A stretch of 64,000 bases of DNA from Ascarosepion bandense (GCA_037127315.1 JBBBDQ010001451.1:414501-478500), one strand, 5' to 3'; numbered from the stretch's first letter, positions 32,992 through 43,805 are shown. Notes: generated from the letters alone by a model not told the origin. Made by a program: numbers and translations.

Positions 32992-33651
32992 AGCCCACCG
33001 TTGCTCGGGTGTAATGAAAGCTTTAAAACTAATCGATGGTCCTGGAGCTCAGACTGTTTGGACGTTGGCACGGAAAACGTAGGTCGTTGAAAGGTTGATC
33101 TCAAAGTCGCAGAACTTACTAAAATGAATGGATGTAAGTCAAATTTTGATTTCCGGAATCGATGCCACATACGTTTTCCATCGCAAACTGAATTGTGAAG
33201 GTTAAATAAGTCTTCTGAGTAAATGGTATTATGGCTGAGACTAAGAACTACAATTATACTTACTTAGAGCAAAACATGTAGCAAAAATCAAAATAAAAGG
33301 GCTGAAAACTTGATTTTGATCAAACCCGGGGGTATCGATTTCCGATATCGGGGAAAATGAGTCGTCTGAGAAGGTCTACTAATGTTTGAGAATAAAAGCT
33401 ATAACTTTACCAAAGTAGAGCAAATTCCGCAGCAAGAACGACGATAAAACGGCTAAAATCCTGATCTTGATCAGACCTGATCGGGTATCGGTGTATCGAA
33501 TTCCAATATCGGGGGAAAATCAAACAAATAAGTAGCCAATGACCTGACCGGAAGCCTAAAAAATATTTGTCTGAAGTTTGGTGAGAATCGGATAAAAAAA
33601 AATGTGGATTTGTATAAAGGACATACATACATACAGTCAGACAGAGAAACA

Positions 33652-33708
<57 letters not shown>

Positions 33709-33712
33709 CTTG
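32992..33712 (-). mobile_element. Helitron-like element, variant
   Basis: CTAG at 32992-32995, host T after it on the minus strand, with a partly decayed hairpin. The inner part carries extra gatatcggggaaaa and tgatcagacctgatcggg words shared with the copy at 46936. A CA run at 33653-33706 and TA run at 33719-33748 cover its 5' end, which is not resolved. Confidence 0.6.
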
Positions 33713-33713
33713 C

Positions 33714-33750
<37 letters not shown>

Positions 33751-34242
33751 TTTATTGTTTGCAATATACACATCTATATACGATACTTTATTCATTGTTA
33801 TATTCTCAAGCTTATACGTTCCTTTTCATTGCATTGTACTCAAGTGTATACGATTCTTTATACATTTTTCTATACTCATTTGTATACGATATTTCATGAA
33901 TTACGTTACACTTTTCATTAAGGACGACGTGACTTAAGGCGTTTCTAATTGGTCGCTTGTTATTTCATGATCAGCAGTAAAGGTGATAAGTTTATGTCCG
34001 TTATTGTGTGAACCAGTATAACGTTATAAGACGCGAAGCTTGTAATGATCCAAAAGCATAAAATCACTGATGAGTCTATTCATAACAGATTCATCGCACT
34101 ATTTTCAAGTTTATAAAATACTTTTTTCTTGCCCTATACGATACTTTATTCATTGCACTATATTCATGTATAAACCTACAAGATCTACAAGACCATCTAT
34201 AGAACTACAAAACCTCCTATAGGAAGTCAGTCATTCAGTTAA

Positions 34243-34464
34243 CCCTCTAGGGCCATTCGTATCATATTTGATACAGTATTTCCCTATAAGGAAACATTTG
34301 GTATTTCCCTATAAGGAAACATTTGGTATTCATTGACTGAGCAGTCAGTACGGCTTTCATTTGAAATTTATAAAATATTTCTCTTAAAAATTTTTTCAGG
34401 AAAATATTTCTTTCAAGGCTTGTTTTCATACTGTATCAAATATGATACGAATGGCCCTAGAGGG
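34243..34464 (+). mobile_element. piggyBac-type MITE copy 1
   Basis: 222 bp, TTAA on both sides (34239-34242, 34465-34468). Ends are inverted repeats of about 37 bp starting CCCTCTAGGGCCATTCGTAT. Inside, a 25-bp unit around tttccctataaggaaa occurs twice. No frame. TTAA targets and CCC-starting ends are characteristic of piggyBac. Confidence 0.88.
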
Positions 34465-34567
34465 TTAATAATATAATATGATTAAGGCTTCTACTTGTCA
34501 TAAATTGGGGGATCAGTTCTATATTGTTATGAAGTAATAAACAGATCCCCCACTAATTACTACTTAA

Positions 34568-34814
34568 CCCTCTAGGGCCATTCGTATCATATTTGATACA
34601 GTATTTCCCTATAAGGAAACATTTGGTATTTCCCTATAAGGAAACATTTGGTATTTCCCTATAAGGAAACATTTGGTATTCATTGACTGAGCAGTCAGTA
34701 CTGCTTTCATTTGAAATTTATAAAATATTTCTCTTAAAAATTTTTTCAGGAAAATATTTCTTTCAAGGCTTGTTTTCATACTGTATCAAATATGATACGA
34801 ATGGCCCTAGAGGG
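34568..34814 (+). mobile_element. piggyBac-type MITE copy 2
   Basis: 247 bp, TTAA at 34564-34567 and 34815-34818. Same as copy 1 but with three 25-bp internal units instead of two, which accounts for the length difference. Confidence 0.88.
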
Positions 34815-34917
34815 TTAATAATATAATATGATTAAGGATTCTACTTGTCATAAAGTGGGGGATCAGTTCTATATTGTTATGAAGTAATAAACAGATCCCC
34901 CACTAATTACTACTTAA

Positions 34918-35139
34918 CCCTCTAGGGCCATTCGTATCATATTTGATACAGTATTTCCCTATAAGGAAACATTTGGTATTTCCCTATAAGGAAACATTTG
35001 GTATTCATTGACTGAGCAGTCAGTACTGCATTCATTTGAAATTTATAAAATATTTCTCTTAAAAAATTTTTCAGGAAAATATTTCTTTCAAGGCTTGTTT
35101 TCATACTGTATCAAATATGATACGAATGGCCCTAGAGGG
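34918..35139 (+). mobile_element. piggyBac-type MITE copy 3
   Basis: 222 bp, TTAA at 34914-34917 and 35140-35143. Two internal units. Confidence 0.88.
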
Positions 35140-35143
35140 TTAA

Positions 35144-35608
35144 GTGTCATACGTGATACCCGTTTGAGCGATCTATTTCGAAAGAGATATTAACGACTGG
35201 ACAGAAGATTATCCCACAGTAGGTTGCCATTACTTTCTGCGGTGGACTGGTTGCCACCCAAGGCTATAGAAACCAATTTGTCCTGCCATTTAACTCATAG
35301 CTGGAAGTGGGAGAAGAGATAGATTATATTACATTATATTATATTAAGTGTAATTTGAGGGGGGTCAGTTTATTACTTCATAACAATAGAAAACTGATTC
35401 CCCTTTTTATACTCATTAAAAGTTTTAATTATGTTTCCAACTATTATATTCAGTCAGTCAGTTAAGTGCCATACGTGATACACATTTGAACGATAATGTC
35501 TCAAAAGAGACATGATTCTCTGGCAGAAGATTTTCCCGAAGTAGGTTGCCATTACTTTCTGCGGTAGACTGGTTGCCACCTAAGTCTATAGAACCCAAAC
35601 TGTCGCGT
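35144..35608 (-). mobile_element. SINE array, minus strand
   Basis: SINE 3' half at 35144-35322, spacer with gggggtcag...ctgattcccc at about 35350-35450, second 3' half 35455-35608. It continues as the small SINE piece at 36016-36056 after the RTE insertion. Confidence 0.82.
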
Positions 35609-36012
35609 TATTCTTCTTCTATGTGCCTTTTCCCTTCAGGACGTAGGCGATCATGGCCTTCCAAATTTCCTTATCCGTGGTGGCTCTGAGCCTTCTCCTG
35701 TTACACCATGTAGTCCTCGTTCCGTCATCCACCTGATTAGGTCCTTCAAATATGTTATCCGTTACTTTCTCCTGTCTCTTTTCCCTCTATCTGGCCTGTT
35801 AGTATCAGATTCTCCAAGCCCTCTTTTCTCATTGCGTGTCCCAGGAACTTCAGCTGTCTCTTCTTGGTGCTCAGTATTAATTTCCTTTTTGTTTCCATCA
35901 TTTCCAAGACCTCATCATTGCGCACCTGCTCGATCCATGATATTCGCAGCATCCTTCTGTAGAACCACATGTCAATTGCTTCAAGTTTTTTCTTCATCTT
36001 AGATTGTATTGT
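35609..36012 (-). mobile_element. RTE LINE, 5'-truncated, nested in SINE
   Basis: Encodes KKLEAIDMWFYRRMLRISWI, then EVLEMMETKRKLILS, KKRQLKFLGHAMRKEGLENL and ILTGQIEGKETG, with frame changes after that. The AAG tail is at the low-coordinate end. SINE sequence flanks it on both sides (gttatt left, gttaac right), so it landed in the SINE's tgttatttaaccc stretch. Confidence 0.87.
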
Positions 36013-36015
36013 CCA

Positions 36016-36056
36016 GTTAACTTATAACTTGAGGCAAGAGACGGATTAATACCATT
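36016..36056 (-). mobile_element. SINE remnant behind the RTE insertion
   Basis: aacttataacttgaggcaag then agacggattaatacc continues the SINE broken at 35608. A TA run truncates it. Confidence 0.7.
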
Positions 36057-36290
36057 TCTATATATATATATATGGGTTTTGTCTTGAAGGCTGTTACAAT
36101 GCGTTGAGTAAAATAAAGGAAGGTAAAGAAGTGTTTGGGTATTACCTATTTATTAAACATTTAGTCTTCACGGCCTTTCAAAGAAAGTGAAGACACCCGG
36201 ACAGACAAAGGCCGTGAAGACACCCGGACAGACACAAGCTTCTCTGCCATTCTGAAGATGAGATTTTGATCTCGAAATATTAATGTTTAA

Positions 36291-36511
36291 CCCTCTAGGG
36301 CCATTCGTATCATATTTGATACAGTATGAAAACAAGTCTTGAAAGAAATATTTTCCTGAAAAAATTTTTAAGAGAAATATTTTATAAATTTCAAATGAAA
36401 GCAGTACTGACTGCTCAGTCAATGAATACCAAATGTTTCCTTTAGGGAAATACCAAATGTTTCCTTATAGGGAAATACTGTAGCAAATATGATACGAATG
36501 GCCCTAGAGGG
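36291..36511 (-). mobile_element. piggyBac-type MITE copy 4
   Basis: 221 bp, inverted relative to copies 1-3. Two internal 25-bp units, one with tttaggg instead of ttataggg. One terminal repeat has agcaaatatg for atcaaatatg. Confidence 0.87.
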
Positions 36512-36614
36512 TTAAGTAGTAATTAGTGTGGAATCTGTTTATTACTTCATAACAATATAGAACTGATCCCCCAATTTATGACAAGTAGAAGCCTTAATCA
36601 TATTATATTATTAA

Positions 36615-36836
36615 CCCTCTAGGGCTATTCGTATCATATTTGATACAGTATGAAAACAAGCCTTGAAAGAAATATTTTCCTGAAAAATTTTTTAAGAGAA
36701 ATATTTTATAAATTTCAAATGAAAGCAGTACTGACTGCTCAGTCAATGAATAGCAAATGTTTCCTTATAGGGAAATACCAAATGTTTCCTTATAGGGAAA
36801 TACTGTATCAAATATGATACGAATGGCCATAGAGGG
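36615..36836 (-). mobile_element. piggyBac-type MITE copy 5
   Basis: 222 bp, inverted, TTAA at 36611-36614 and 36837-36840. Terminal mismatch ggccatagaggg at the high end. Confidence 0.87.
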
Positions 36837-36973
36837 TTAATAAATAGGTAATACCCAAACACTTCTTTACCTTCCTTTCTTTTACTCAACGCATTGTGAT
36901 AGCCTTCAAGTCATAACCCATATAACTATTTTTCATAATGCTTCAAGAAAATTACAAAACTTTACTTTTCAAA

Positions 36974-37070
36974 GTGTATTTGTGAGTAAGTAAATGCAAC
37001 GAACTAGGTTTCGAACTCGGCTCCCCGATTTTTCGTTCCGAGATAATATCCACTGCATCCCAACGCGCAT
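36974..37070 (-). mobile_element. SINE head fragment
   Basis: gtatttgtgagtaagtaaat through gaactcggctccccg to the ccactgcatcccaacgcgca head. Confidence 0.82.
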
Positions 37071-37110
37071 CCTATAGGAAGTAGGTGCAAAGTAAGTGGA
37101 AAGAAAGAAC

Positions 37111-37780
37111 CAAAAGAAAACCGAATCCATTGTCTCAGTAAAAAGATGAGTTCAATATGCCAATTACAAGTTGGTGATAAAAAAATCAAGCAGCTTCAGA
37201 AATTTAAATATATGCGAAGCGTTCTAACAGAGGACAGAAGGTGCGATATGGAGATCCGAAGGCGTATTGGCATGACCAAAGATGCATTCTAGAAGCTGAG
37301 TAGAGTATTGAGAGACAGGAAAATTTCGCTGAAAACAAAGAATAGATTACTGGATTGTTTTGTGATGTCTGTCCTTCAATATGGCAGTGAGTGTTGGACA
37401 ATTTCATCAAAGATGAAAAAAGACTTGAAGCAACTGAAATGGGGTTCTACAGAAGGATGTTGAGGATAACATAGATGGAACACCGGAGTAATTAGGAGAT
37501 TTTAGAGAAGATATACACTAAAAGAAAACTGATACTTGACATAAAGAAAATATTGCTAATGTTTTGGGGACATGTCATGAGGAAAGAGGGTTTAGAGAAA
37601 CTGATGCTCACGGAGAAAAGGAGAAGAGAAGCAATGGAAAGGAAAGAAGGGATTTGCCTGAGGGATTTGACCAGTTGGATGGTGGTCGGGAATCGAGTGG
37701 AATAACAGGAGAAGGGGTATTAAGTTTGACATGGGATGTGGAGAGTCAGGATCACCTAAATCCTGAAGGAACATGGCATA
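37111..37780 (+). mobile_element. RTE LINE, 5'-truncated and decayed
   Basis: Same region as the copy at 11808: KTESIVS-like start, FKYMRSVLTED, RRCDMEIRRRIGM, LDCFVMSVLQYGSECWTISS, then LMFWGHVMRKEG and a degenerate end at gaaggaacatggcata. Several stops and frame changes. Confidence 0.85.
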
Positions 37781-37782
37781 TT

Positions 37783-38075
37783 TTTTTCGTATCACCCCGG
37801 TAACGCCACTAATGTGCAGGGGGCTACGTAATAGTGAAATGATTGGAAAAGAGAAAGCCGGAAAGCACATCCTAAACAGGGAACAAGGGATGAGCCTCTT
37901 AACCTGTTCAATAGACGTGGGTGGAGAGTGAACCGGGCGATAGATAGATCGATCTACTCCAATTGAAAAAAAAAAACAAAGTGAGAAGATTGGAAAAGAG
38001 AAAGCCGGAAACCACATCCTAAACAGGGAACAAGGGATGAGCCTCTTCACCTGTTCAATAGACGTGGGTGGAGGA
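37783..38075 (-). repeat. 158-bp tail units x2 with LINE tail cap
   Basis: Minus-strand cap (tcaccccggtaacgccacta) at 37791 followed by two array units. It joins the RTE end at 37780 with only a T run between, so one inserted at the tail of the other. A TA run follows at 38098-38120. Confidence 0.85.
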
Positions 38076-38265
38076 GGAGGAGAAGAAGAAGATACTCATA
38101 TATATATATATATATATATAGGATACTTTATTCATTGCACGCTATTGAAGTATGTTAAGTTAATTGCTAATCGCACTATGCTCAAGAATATACGACTCTT
38201 TACTTATATTTACGCTCATTAATTTCATTAGCTTGAATTATATATGATAATTTATTTACCTCATA

Positions 38266-39400
38266 ACTCAATAAATCCCGGGCCTAACTAATAAAACATC
38301 AACCTTTAGGCAAAATTCAACTTTATTCATCAACATAGTCTCCTTCCTGGTTGATACACTGATTCTAACGCTTCGTTAACTATTCGATGCCTTCTTTATA
38401 AAACGATTTGTTTTTGGCCTTAAAATATGTCTCAATTTCCGATATCACTTCTTCATTGAAGCCAAATCTCTTTCTCCTTTAAGTTTTTGAGGTCTGCAAA
38501 CAGCCAGTCGTCGTTGAGGGCTAGATCTGGAGAATAGGGCGGATGCGGAAGCAATTTGAAGTGTAATTCATGTAGTTTTGACATCGTTGTGACACGGCGC
38601 GTTGTCTTGGGGAAAGATCTCCAACAATGCTGTATAATATTTGCTGTTGATGGTTCTTCCTTTACCTTGCGCATGAACATTTTGTTCATCCCAAAATACG
38701 GAGGCCAAAACCTTGCCTGCTGATATTTGCATCTTTGGTCGCTTTGGACGGGTTTCACCTGCTGACCGTCCACCCAACTGACTGCCGATTTGACTCTGGA
38801 GTGAAGTGGTGGATCAATGTTTTATTCATTGTCACATATTTATGCAAAAACCCCTTCTTGTTCATTGAAACTGTTGCAAACAATCCTCTGAATCATCGAC
38901 AGGTTGTTGTTTTTGATCGACTCTGGCACCCACGTTGAACACAGTTTTCTCATTAACAAATGCTCATGCAAAATGGTGAATACCACTTTCTTTTGATATG
39001 TTCATTTCCTCTGAAATCTCACGCAAATTCACTTTACGATCGGTCAATGAGATTGGTGTTTTCTGGGACAGCTGCTGATTTTGGGCGACCTGAGCGTTTA
39101 GCATCATTTGCGTCTGTAGGACCGCGTTTAAAGTCAGCGGTTTAAACGTTGTTTCTGACGGAGGTGAGTCCGAATAACACTTATCCCGCCTTTACCTTGC
39201 TTGAACTGCACTTTTTTCTATCAGAAAATAATGCTTTATCAACAAACGAAAATTGACTTAAATAACTGTAATTTGTAAACTAATAAACCCATTTAGCGCA
39301 GATTTTTTGCACGTGCCATTTGAAGGTTAGTACTTCATGAAAATTATATGGAGTTTTATTAGTTGTGCCATCTATATGTCAGACCCGGGACTTATTGAGT
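38266..39400 (-). mobile_element. mariner-type DNA transposon, inactive
   Basis: 1,135 bp. ACTCAATAAATCCCGGG at 38266-38282 is inverted at 39384-39400 (ACTCAATAAGTCCCGGG on the minus strand). The minus strand carries a broken transposase: HHFTPESNRQS, VLASVFWDEQN (first catalytic Asp in the family), GRTINSKYYTALLE, QDNAPCH (second), then LHELHFKLLPHPPYSPDLAL and DDWLFADLKN (third, D34D spacing region), LKEKEIWLQ. Frameshifts, stops and loss of part of the N-terminal HTH region make it dead. The TA target duplication is not clear on the right side. Confidence 0.85.
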
Positions 39401-39450
39401 GATGTGTTATTACACTATTCTCTTGTATATACAATAATTTATTATTTATA

Positions 39451-40120
39451 CTTTCGAGATATGATCGTCCAAAGCGTGTATCACATATAGCAACTGACTG
39501 ACTGAATATTATATTCAGTCAGTTAGCTAGTTGCCATACGTGATACACGTTGGAAACATAAAACCTCTACTGATCATAAAGTGGGGGATCGCTTTTATAT
39601 TGTCATGAATAAAAAAACTGATCCCCCATTAATTACTACTTAATAATATAATACATCTCTTTCCTCTCCAGTTATGGTTTAAATAAAAGGACAAATTGGG
39701 TTCTATAGCCTTGGTTGGCAACCAGTCTACCGCAGAAAGCAATGGCAACTTAGTGCTGGATAATCTTCTGCCCAGTCACTCATGTCTTTTTCGAGACATG
39801 ATCGCCCAAGTGTGTATCACGTATGGCAACTAACTGACTGACTGAATATAATAGTTGGAAACATAATTAAAAATTCTACTGATCATAAAGTAGGAGATCG
39901 GCTTTATATTGTTATGAAGTAATAAACTGATCCCCCACTAATTACTACTTAATAATATAATACATCTCTTCCCCCTCCAGTTATGGGTAAAATAAAAAAA
40001 CAAATTGGGTTCTATAGGCTTGGTTGGCAACCAGTCTACCGCAGAAAGCAATGGCAACCTATTGCGGGATAATCTTCTGCCCAGTCAGTCATGTCTCTTT
40101 CGAGACCTGATCGCTCAAGC
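39451..40120 (+). mobile_element. SINE array, body-spacer units
   Basis: A solo 3' end at 39451-39508, a 40-bp inverted piece (attcagtcagttagctagtt) at 39509-39550, then two spacer-body units to 40120. acaaattggg occurs at about 39689 and 40003, a 314-bp period. No head is present in any unit. Confidence 0.85.
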
Positions 40121-41045
40121 TGACTAAAGTTAGTTTTCAAGAAAACAGAAATAACATTTCTATTCATAATGAGGAAAATAGAACCGAAATTGCTTGTACA
40201 CATAATAAGAATGGCTTGAAACACTTGACCCTCAATTGATATATTGAGGCCACAAAAAATATGTGAAGTGTACGATTCATATACTTCAAAATATTATGCA
40301 AATTGATGGCAGAGCGTTTGGCGGTTGCATTTAAAAAGAGATAACAAATGCTACATGAGACAAGTGATAGAAAGTTGTGGAGTCCCATGATCAGCTGTGT
40401 CTTAAAGTGAAACAGTAGTAATTGTGAGGTCAATTATTCTGTTAGGCAGTGAGTATTTAGACTCAGTGCAAGTGAAAAAGACCAAATGTAAATGCGAAAG
40501 ATCGGCTACCCATATTGCAGTGAATGCGAGCACCGTGAGTTTATGTCGTTGCTTGTTGTGTAATTAAATACGAGCCTCGTTGGACCTTAATCCCTAGAGC
40601 CTTGTTGCATTTTCATATCTAAGCTAGAGGAACAGAATTGAGTGGCAGCTAAATGAAATAATTAAGAACAGATTTAATATTTGAAATTTGGGAAGATAAA
40701 CGGAACTCATTAAGAGAAAGGCTTTTCTAATGGATGTGGGTTACCGCACTTAAGATAAGGTAATAAAGGCAAAATGAATTTTTGGGGGCTTTTTTGTTGC
40801 CTTTCTAGGTTATTAGTTTTGTTTTTAATGGAAATATGCTCTCTTATGAAAGGATTTTGTTTCCATTATTTCTTCAAGGAATTTCCTTAAGTCATTTTGG
40901 CGAGCGCATGTCGATTCAAATAGCTATAAAATCAATGATACGAAAATACTTCCAATGTCTTTCTAAACAAACATCCAATTACATGCACAAGTGACTAAGG
41001 AAATTGAACAATTTAAGATTATTTCTTTGGTATTTACCATGTTTA
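40121..41045. other. No recognisable feature
   Basis: About 920 bp, no coding signal or repeat recognised. Confidence 0.5.
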
Positions 41046-41049
41046 GACT

Positions 41050-41051
41050 CA

Positions 41052-41107
<56 letters not shown>

Positions 41108-41118
41108 GAGTCTTTTCG

Positions 41119-41166
<48 letters not shown>

Positions 41167-41178
41167 CCAGTGTCTTGG

Positions 41179-41226
<48 letters not shown>

Positions 41227-41238
41227 CTAGTGTCTTGG

Positions 41239-41302
<64 letters not shown>

Positions 41303-41314
41303 CTAGTGTCTTGG

Positions 41315-41359
<45 letters not shown>
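41050..41359 (+). repeat. (CTAT)n block with periodic interruptions
   Basis: Five CTAT runs separated by gagtcttttcgtat once and ccagtgtcttggtat or ctagtgtcttggtat three times. Module about 60 bp. Confidence 0.95.
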
Positions 41360-41397
41360 GTTTTTATCTTTTAATTCCTTTCATTCTCTCTCTTCTC

Positions 41398-41399
<2 letters not shown>

Positions 41400-41434
<35 letters not shown>
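41400..41434 (+). repeat. (TA)n microsatellite
   Basis: Simple TA run. The stretch 41440-42600 after it is A-rich, with a long purine run at 41930-42020, and holds no gene I recognise. Confidence 0.95.
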
Positions 41435-41438
<4 letters not shown>

Positions 41439-42603
41439 AAAATACGTTAATCCAAAACGGTAAAGTAGGAAGGTAAATCCCAAGAACCTGATCTTAATTT
41501 ATTTAAAAAAAAATTAATATTAAAAAATGATGCAGGAGGAGAACTCAATGTAATTAAAATTACAGAGCTCATATAAAGTAAAATAAATTTTCAATATTCA
41601 AAAATGTTGAATGAACATTTCGACATAAAATCCCTACGAGAGATTTTACATCTCCTCAGCAACAGTACATCTTTCAAAATGGAAATAAAAATAAAAAAAA
41701 AAGGAGAGAAAAAGCTATAAAAAAAAAATTTAAAAAAAGGGACGGTTAAGATTTGAGAAAGTACCTCACAAAAAATTTCGGAAGTAATTCAGTCTAATTT
41801 TAGAATTTAACTTTTAGATAGAGTTGTAAGTGAAGAAATGGAAAATTTGGCTTCGTCTAGCTTTACAAAGGAAAGGGGTTAGGAGTGGTGTTAAATTTAG
41901 AATAGGTTTAAACAAAACGGAAAAGGGAAGTGGGAGGCAAGAAATAGAAAGACAAGGAAAGAGAAGAATAGAAAGGAAAAGAAAAGGGGAGAAAAAAGAA
42001 AAAGAAAAAAAGAAAAAGCAAACATTTTCATATTAAAAACGCTCGATACGTGTGAAACAAAAATAATCCTCTACTTGGGTCAAAGTATTAGAAAAAAGAG
42101 ACTTTTTAGAAAAAGCATATTGAGGGGAAAAAGTAGATAAAGAATTAAAAAAAAATTAAAGTTAATCTGATTAAATATACCTGTAGGTGTCGATAAACTA
42201 AATAAAATAAAATAAAATAAAAATAATAATTACACAGGCATTTCCAATTATCTCTCGTGACAATGCATCATTTTCAGCTAGTGTTAGTGACATCGTAAAT
42301 GTCCACGGAAGAATTCTGTAGTTTTCCACTGAAGTTACTTCCTTACTTTTTGCCGAAAACAAGATATATTTGAATAAGGTAAAGATCGCAGACTTAGAAA
42401 AGTAAAAATTGCCAGAAATTGCGGTGTTAACAATCGGTATACGCTCAACGTTTATCCTTGTTTATTTTGTTGAACCTTGAAAAAAGCCCATCATGTTGCG
42501 ATATTAGGATTGATTTCACTGAACAAGAAGGATCCATCCTGAATCATACTGGACATTGTCACACAACAGGGATGAACTATGGGTGTCTTTCCACGCGTCT
42601 TCC

Positions 42604-42604
<1 letters not shown>

Positions 42605-42646
<42 letters not shown>
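42605..42646 (+). repeat. (CA)n microsatellite
   Basis: About 20 CA units. Confidence 0.96.
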
Positions 42647-42648
<2 letters not shown>

Positions 42649-42681
42649 TTTATGTCTAGGACTTTTGGAATTTTAAGTCTA

Positions 42682-42990
42682 TGTGCGTTCTGTTGCATGG
42701 GATATCGGCTCGGAACGAGAAATCGGGGAGCCGAGTTAGAATTCCAGCTGAATTCATTGCATTCACTTAAGCGCAAATACCCTTGAGAAAGGTATTAATC
42801 CGTCTATTCCTTCTAGTTGTGGGTTAAATAACAGGACAGATTGGGTTCTATAGCCTTGTTCGGCAACCAGTCTACCGCAGAAAGCAATGGCAACCTACTG
42901 CGGGATAATCTTCTGCCCAGTCAGTGATGTCGCTTTCGAGACATGATCGCCCAAGCACGTATCACTTATGCCACTTAACTGACTGACTGT
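42682..42990 (+). mobile_element. tRNA-derived SINE, full length
   Basis: Head gtgcgttctgttgcatggga has one A-box change. B box region is agttagaattcc (one change from agttcgaattcc). Body and 3' end to ttaactgactgactg complete. Confidence 0.9.
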
Positions 42991-43129
42991 CTACACTTTA
43001 ACAATAAAATTTCTCCTATCATGACCGGATTTCTATTGGTTATCTCAGGTAAACTTTAAAAAATTTCCCCCCACGACCATAATCATCTGGATTTGGTGAA
43101 AAATTGTGTAATTTTCTGAACTTCTATTT

Positions 43130-43210
43130 ATAATAGTTCCTAATAGTAAAAAATATTTTACTGCCTGACGAGGTGCTAGTAAGTTAGTACCGAAACGTTG
43201 TGTTGCAGTA
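43130..43210 (+). repeat. PLE-type terminal motif
   Basis: cctgacgaggtgctagtaag then ccgaaacgttgtg, a fold-prone string of the type found at PLE-like 3' ends. No other PLE part adjoins it. Confidence 0.35.
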
Positions 43211-43254
43211 AATTATATTTTTTATTATAAACTTATCATATATATACCACCATA

Positions 43255-43662
43255 CATAGCCGTATCTGACTACCAGGCACACCGGGCATGGGTCCGGGCC
43301 GATTCGTGCAATCAGAAGGAAAAATGTCTTCGTCAGAAATCAAACTAAACAATTCACGAAGAAAGACAGAAAGAAAGAAAGAAAGAAAGAAATACGAAGA
43401 AAACATCCGAATAAACGCAGTAAAAATCTGTTTCTTTATTAATTTTGGGAGAAAAGGCTGGTTATACTCAGAAAGTCCGAACCCGATTTTCTGCTTTCGT
43501 TCACGTTCTGTGCCTAATTTCCATTGGGATAGCCAAAATAAATCCGCAAAAATCATAGTTTCTGGAAACGGATGACAATGATGACGTCATCACATTGTCA
43601 ACTAATAAATCCGAGCAATTTTCTCTGTGTCCGGTGCTTTTTTAGCATCAGCTACGGTCCTG
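43255..43662. mobile_element. hAT-type MITE, second copy
   Basis: 408 bp, parallel to 24116-24501: CATAGCCGTATCTGA start, (GAAA)n run, gatgacgtcatcacattgtc, and gtagctgatgc end inverted. It has one gggcacacc unit instead of four, and an extra 45 bp at 43440-43490 missing from the other copy. Flanking 8-mers match at 5 of 8 positions. Confidence 0.8.
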
Positions 43663-43754
43663 ATACAATACATAATGTTCTACCGAGTATCGAGCACTCT
43701 TAATAAAGTAAATCACTACAAAACGTGGGCTGCCAACGCATTAGTTTGTACCAC

Positions 43755-43758
<4 letters not shown>

Positions 43759-43803
<45 letters not shown>
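43759..43803 (+). repeat. (TA)n microsatellite
   Basis: Simple TA run. Confidence 0.96.

Positions 43804-43805
<2 letters not shown>

Larger units (their letters stand above)
32190..34200. repeat. Diverged 50-bp minisatellite, scattered
   Basis: Variants of tatacgatactttattcatt, followed by gcactatactca, recur at about 32200, 32235, 32900, 33770, 33845, 33880, 34065 and 34130, and again at 38110-38265 and 39405-39450. The Helitrons at 32277 and 32992 and the mariner at 38266 are inserted in stretches of it. Confidence 0.7.
34239..35143 (+). mobile_element. Composite unit A: MITE-SINE-MITE-SINE-MITE in a SINE
   Basis: Three piggyBac-type MITEs alternate with two 103-bp pieces of SINE spacer, every joint being TTAA. 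Removing 34243-35143 restores ttcagTTAAgtgtcatacg, an uninterrupted minus-strand SINE. The carried SINE pieces are in the opposite orientation to that SINE. So the whole 897-bp block behaves as one insertion with a TTAA duplication. Confidence 0.8.
36291..36836 (-). mobile_element. Composite unit B: MITE-SINE-MITE
   Basis: Two piggyBac-type MITEs enclose the same SINE spacer piece as in unit A, here inverted, with TTAA at every joint (36287-36290, 36512-36515, 36611-36614, 36837-36840). Removing it restores aatgtTTAAtaaataggtaa, which matches the complementary left arm at 36150-36166. It therefore entered as one 546-bp piece. Confidence 0.82.
36072..36925. mobile_element. Foldback element hosting composite unit B
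   Basis: Arms of about 90 bp are inverted: 36072-36166 (ttgaaggctgttacaatgcg ... gggtattacctatttattaa) and 36841-36922 with 36281-36290. The loop holds a tandem of gtgaagacacccggacagac and a PLE-type motif (ctgaagatgagattttgatc then tcgaaatatt). The right arm is interrupted exactly at TTAA by 36291-36836. A PLE origin is inference. Confidence 0.7.

Noticed and set aside
34239..35143. Three independent MITE insertions in a SINE array
   Set aside because: Independent insertion does not explain why the outer flanks rejoin as one minus-strand SINE while the inner spacers are plus-strand SINE pieces, nor why the same spacer recurs in a different host at 36291.
38453..38773. A working mariner transposase
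   Set aside because: The frame covers only the last third, is shifted relative to the N-terminal pieces and has stops; the element is dead.
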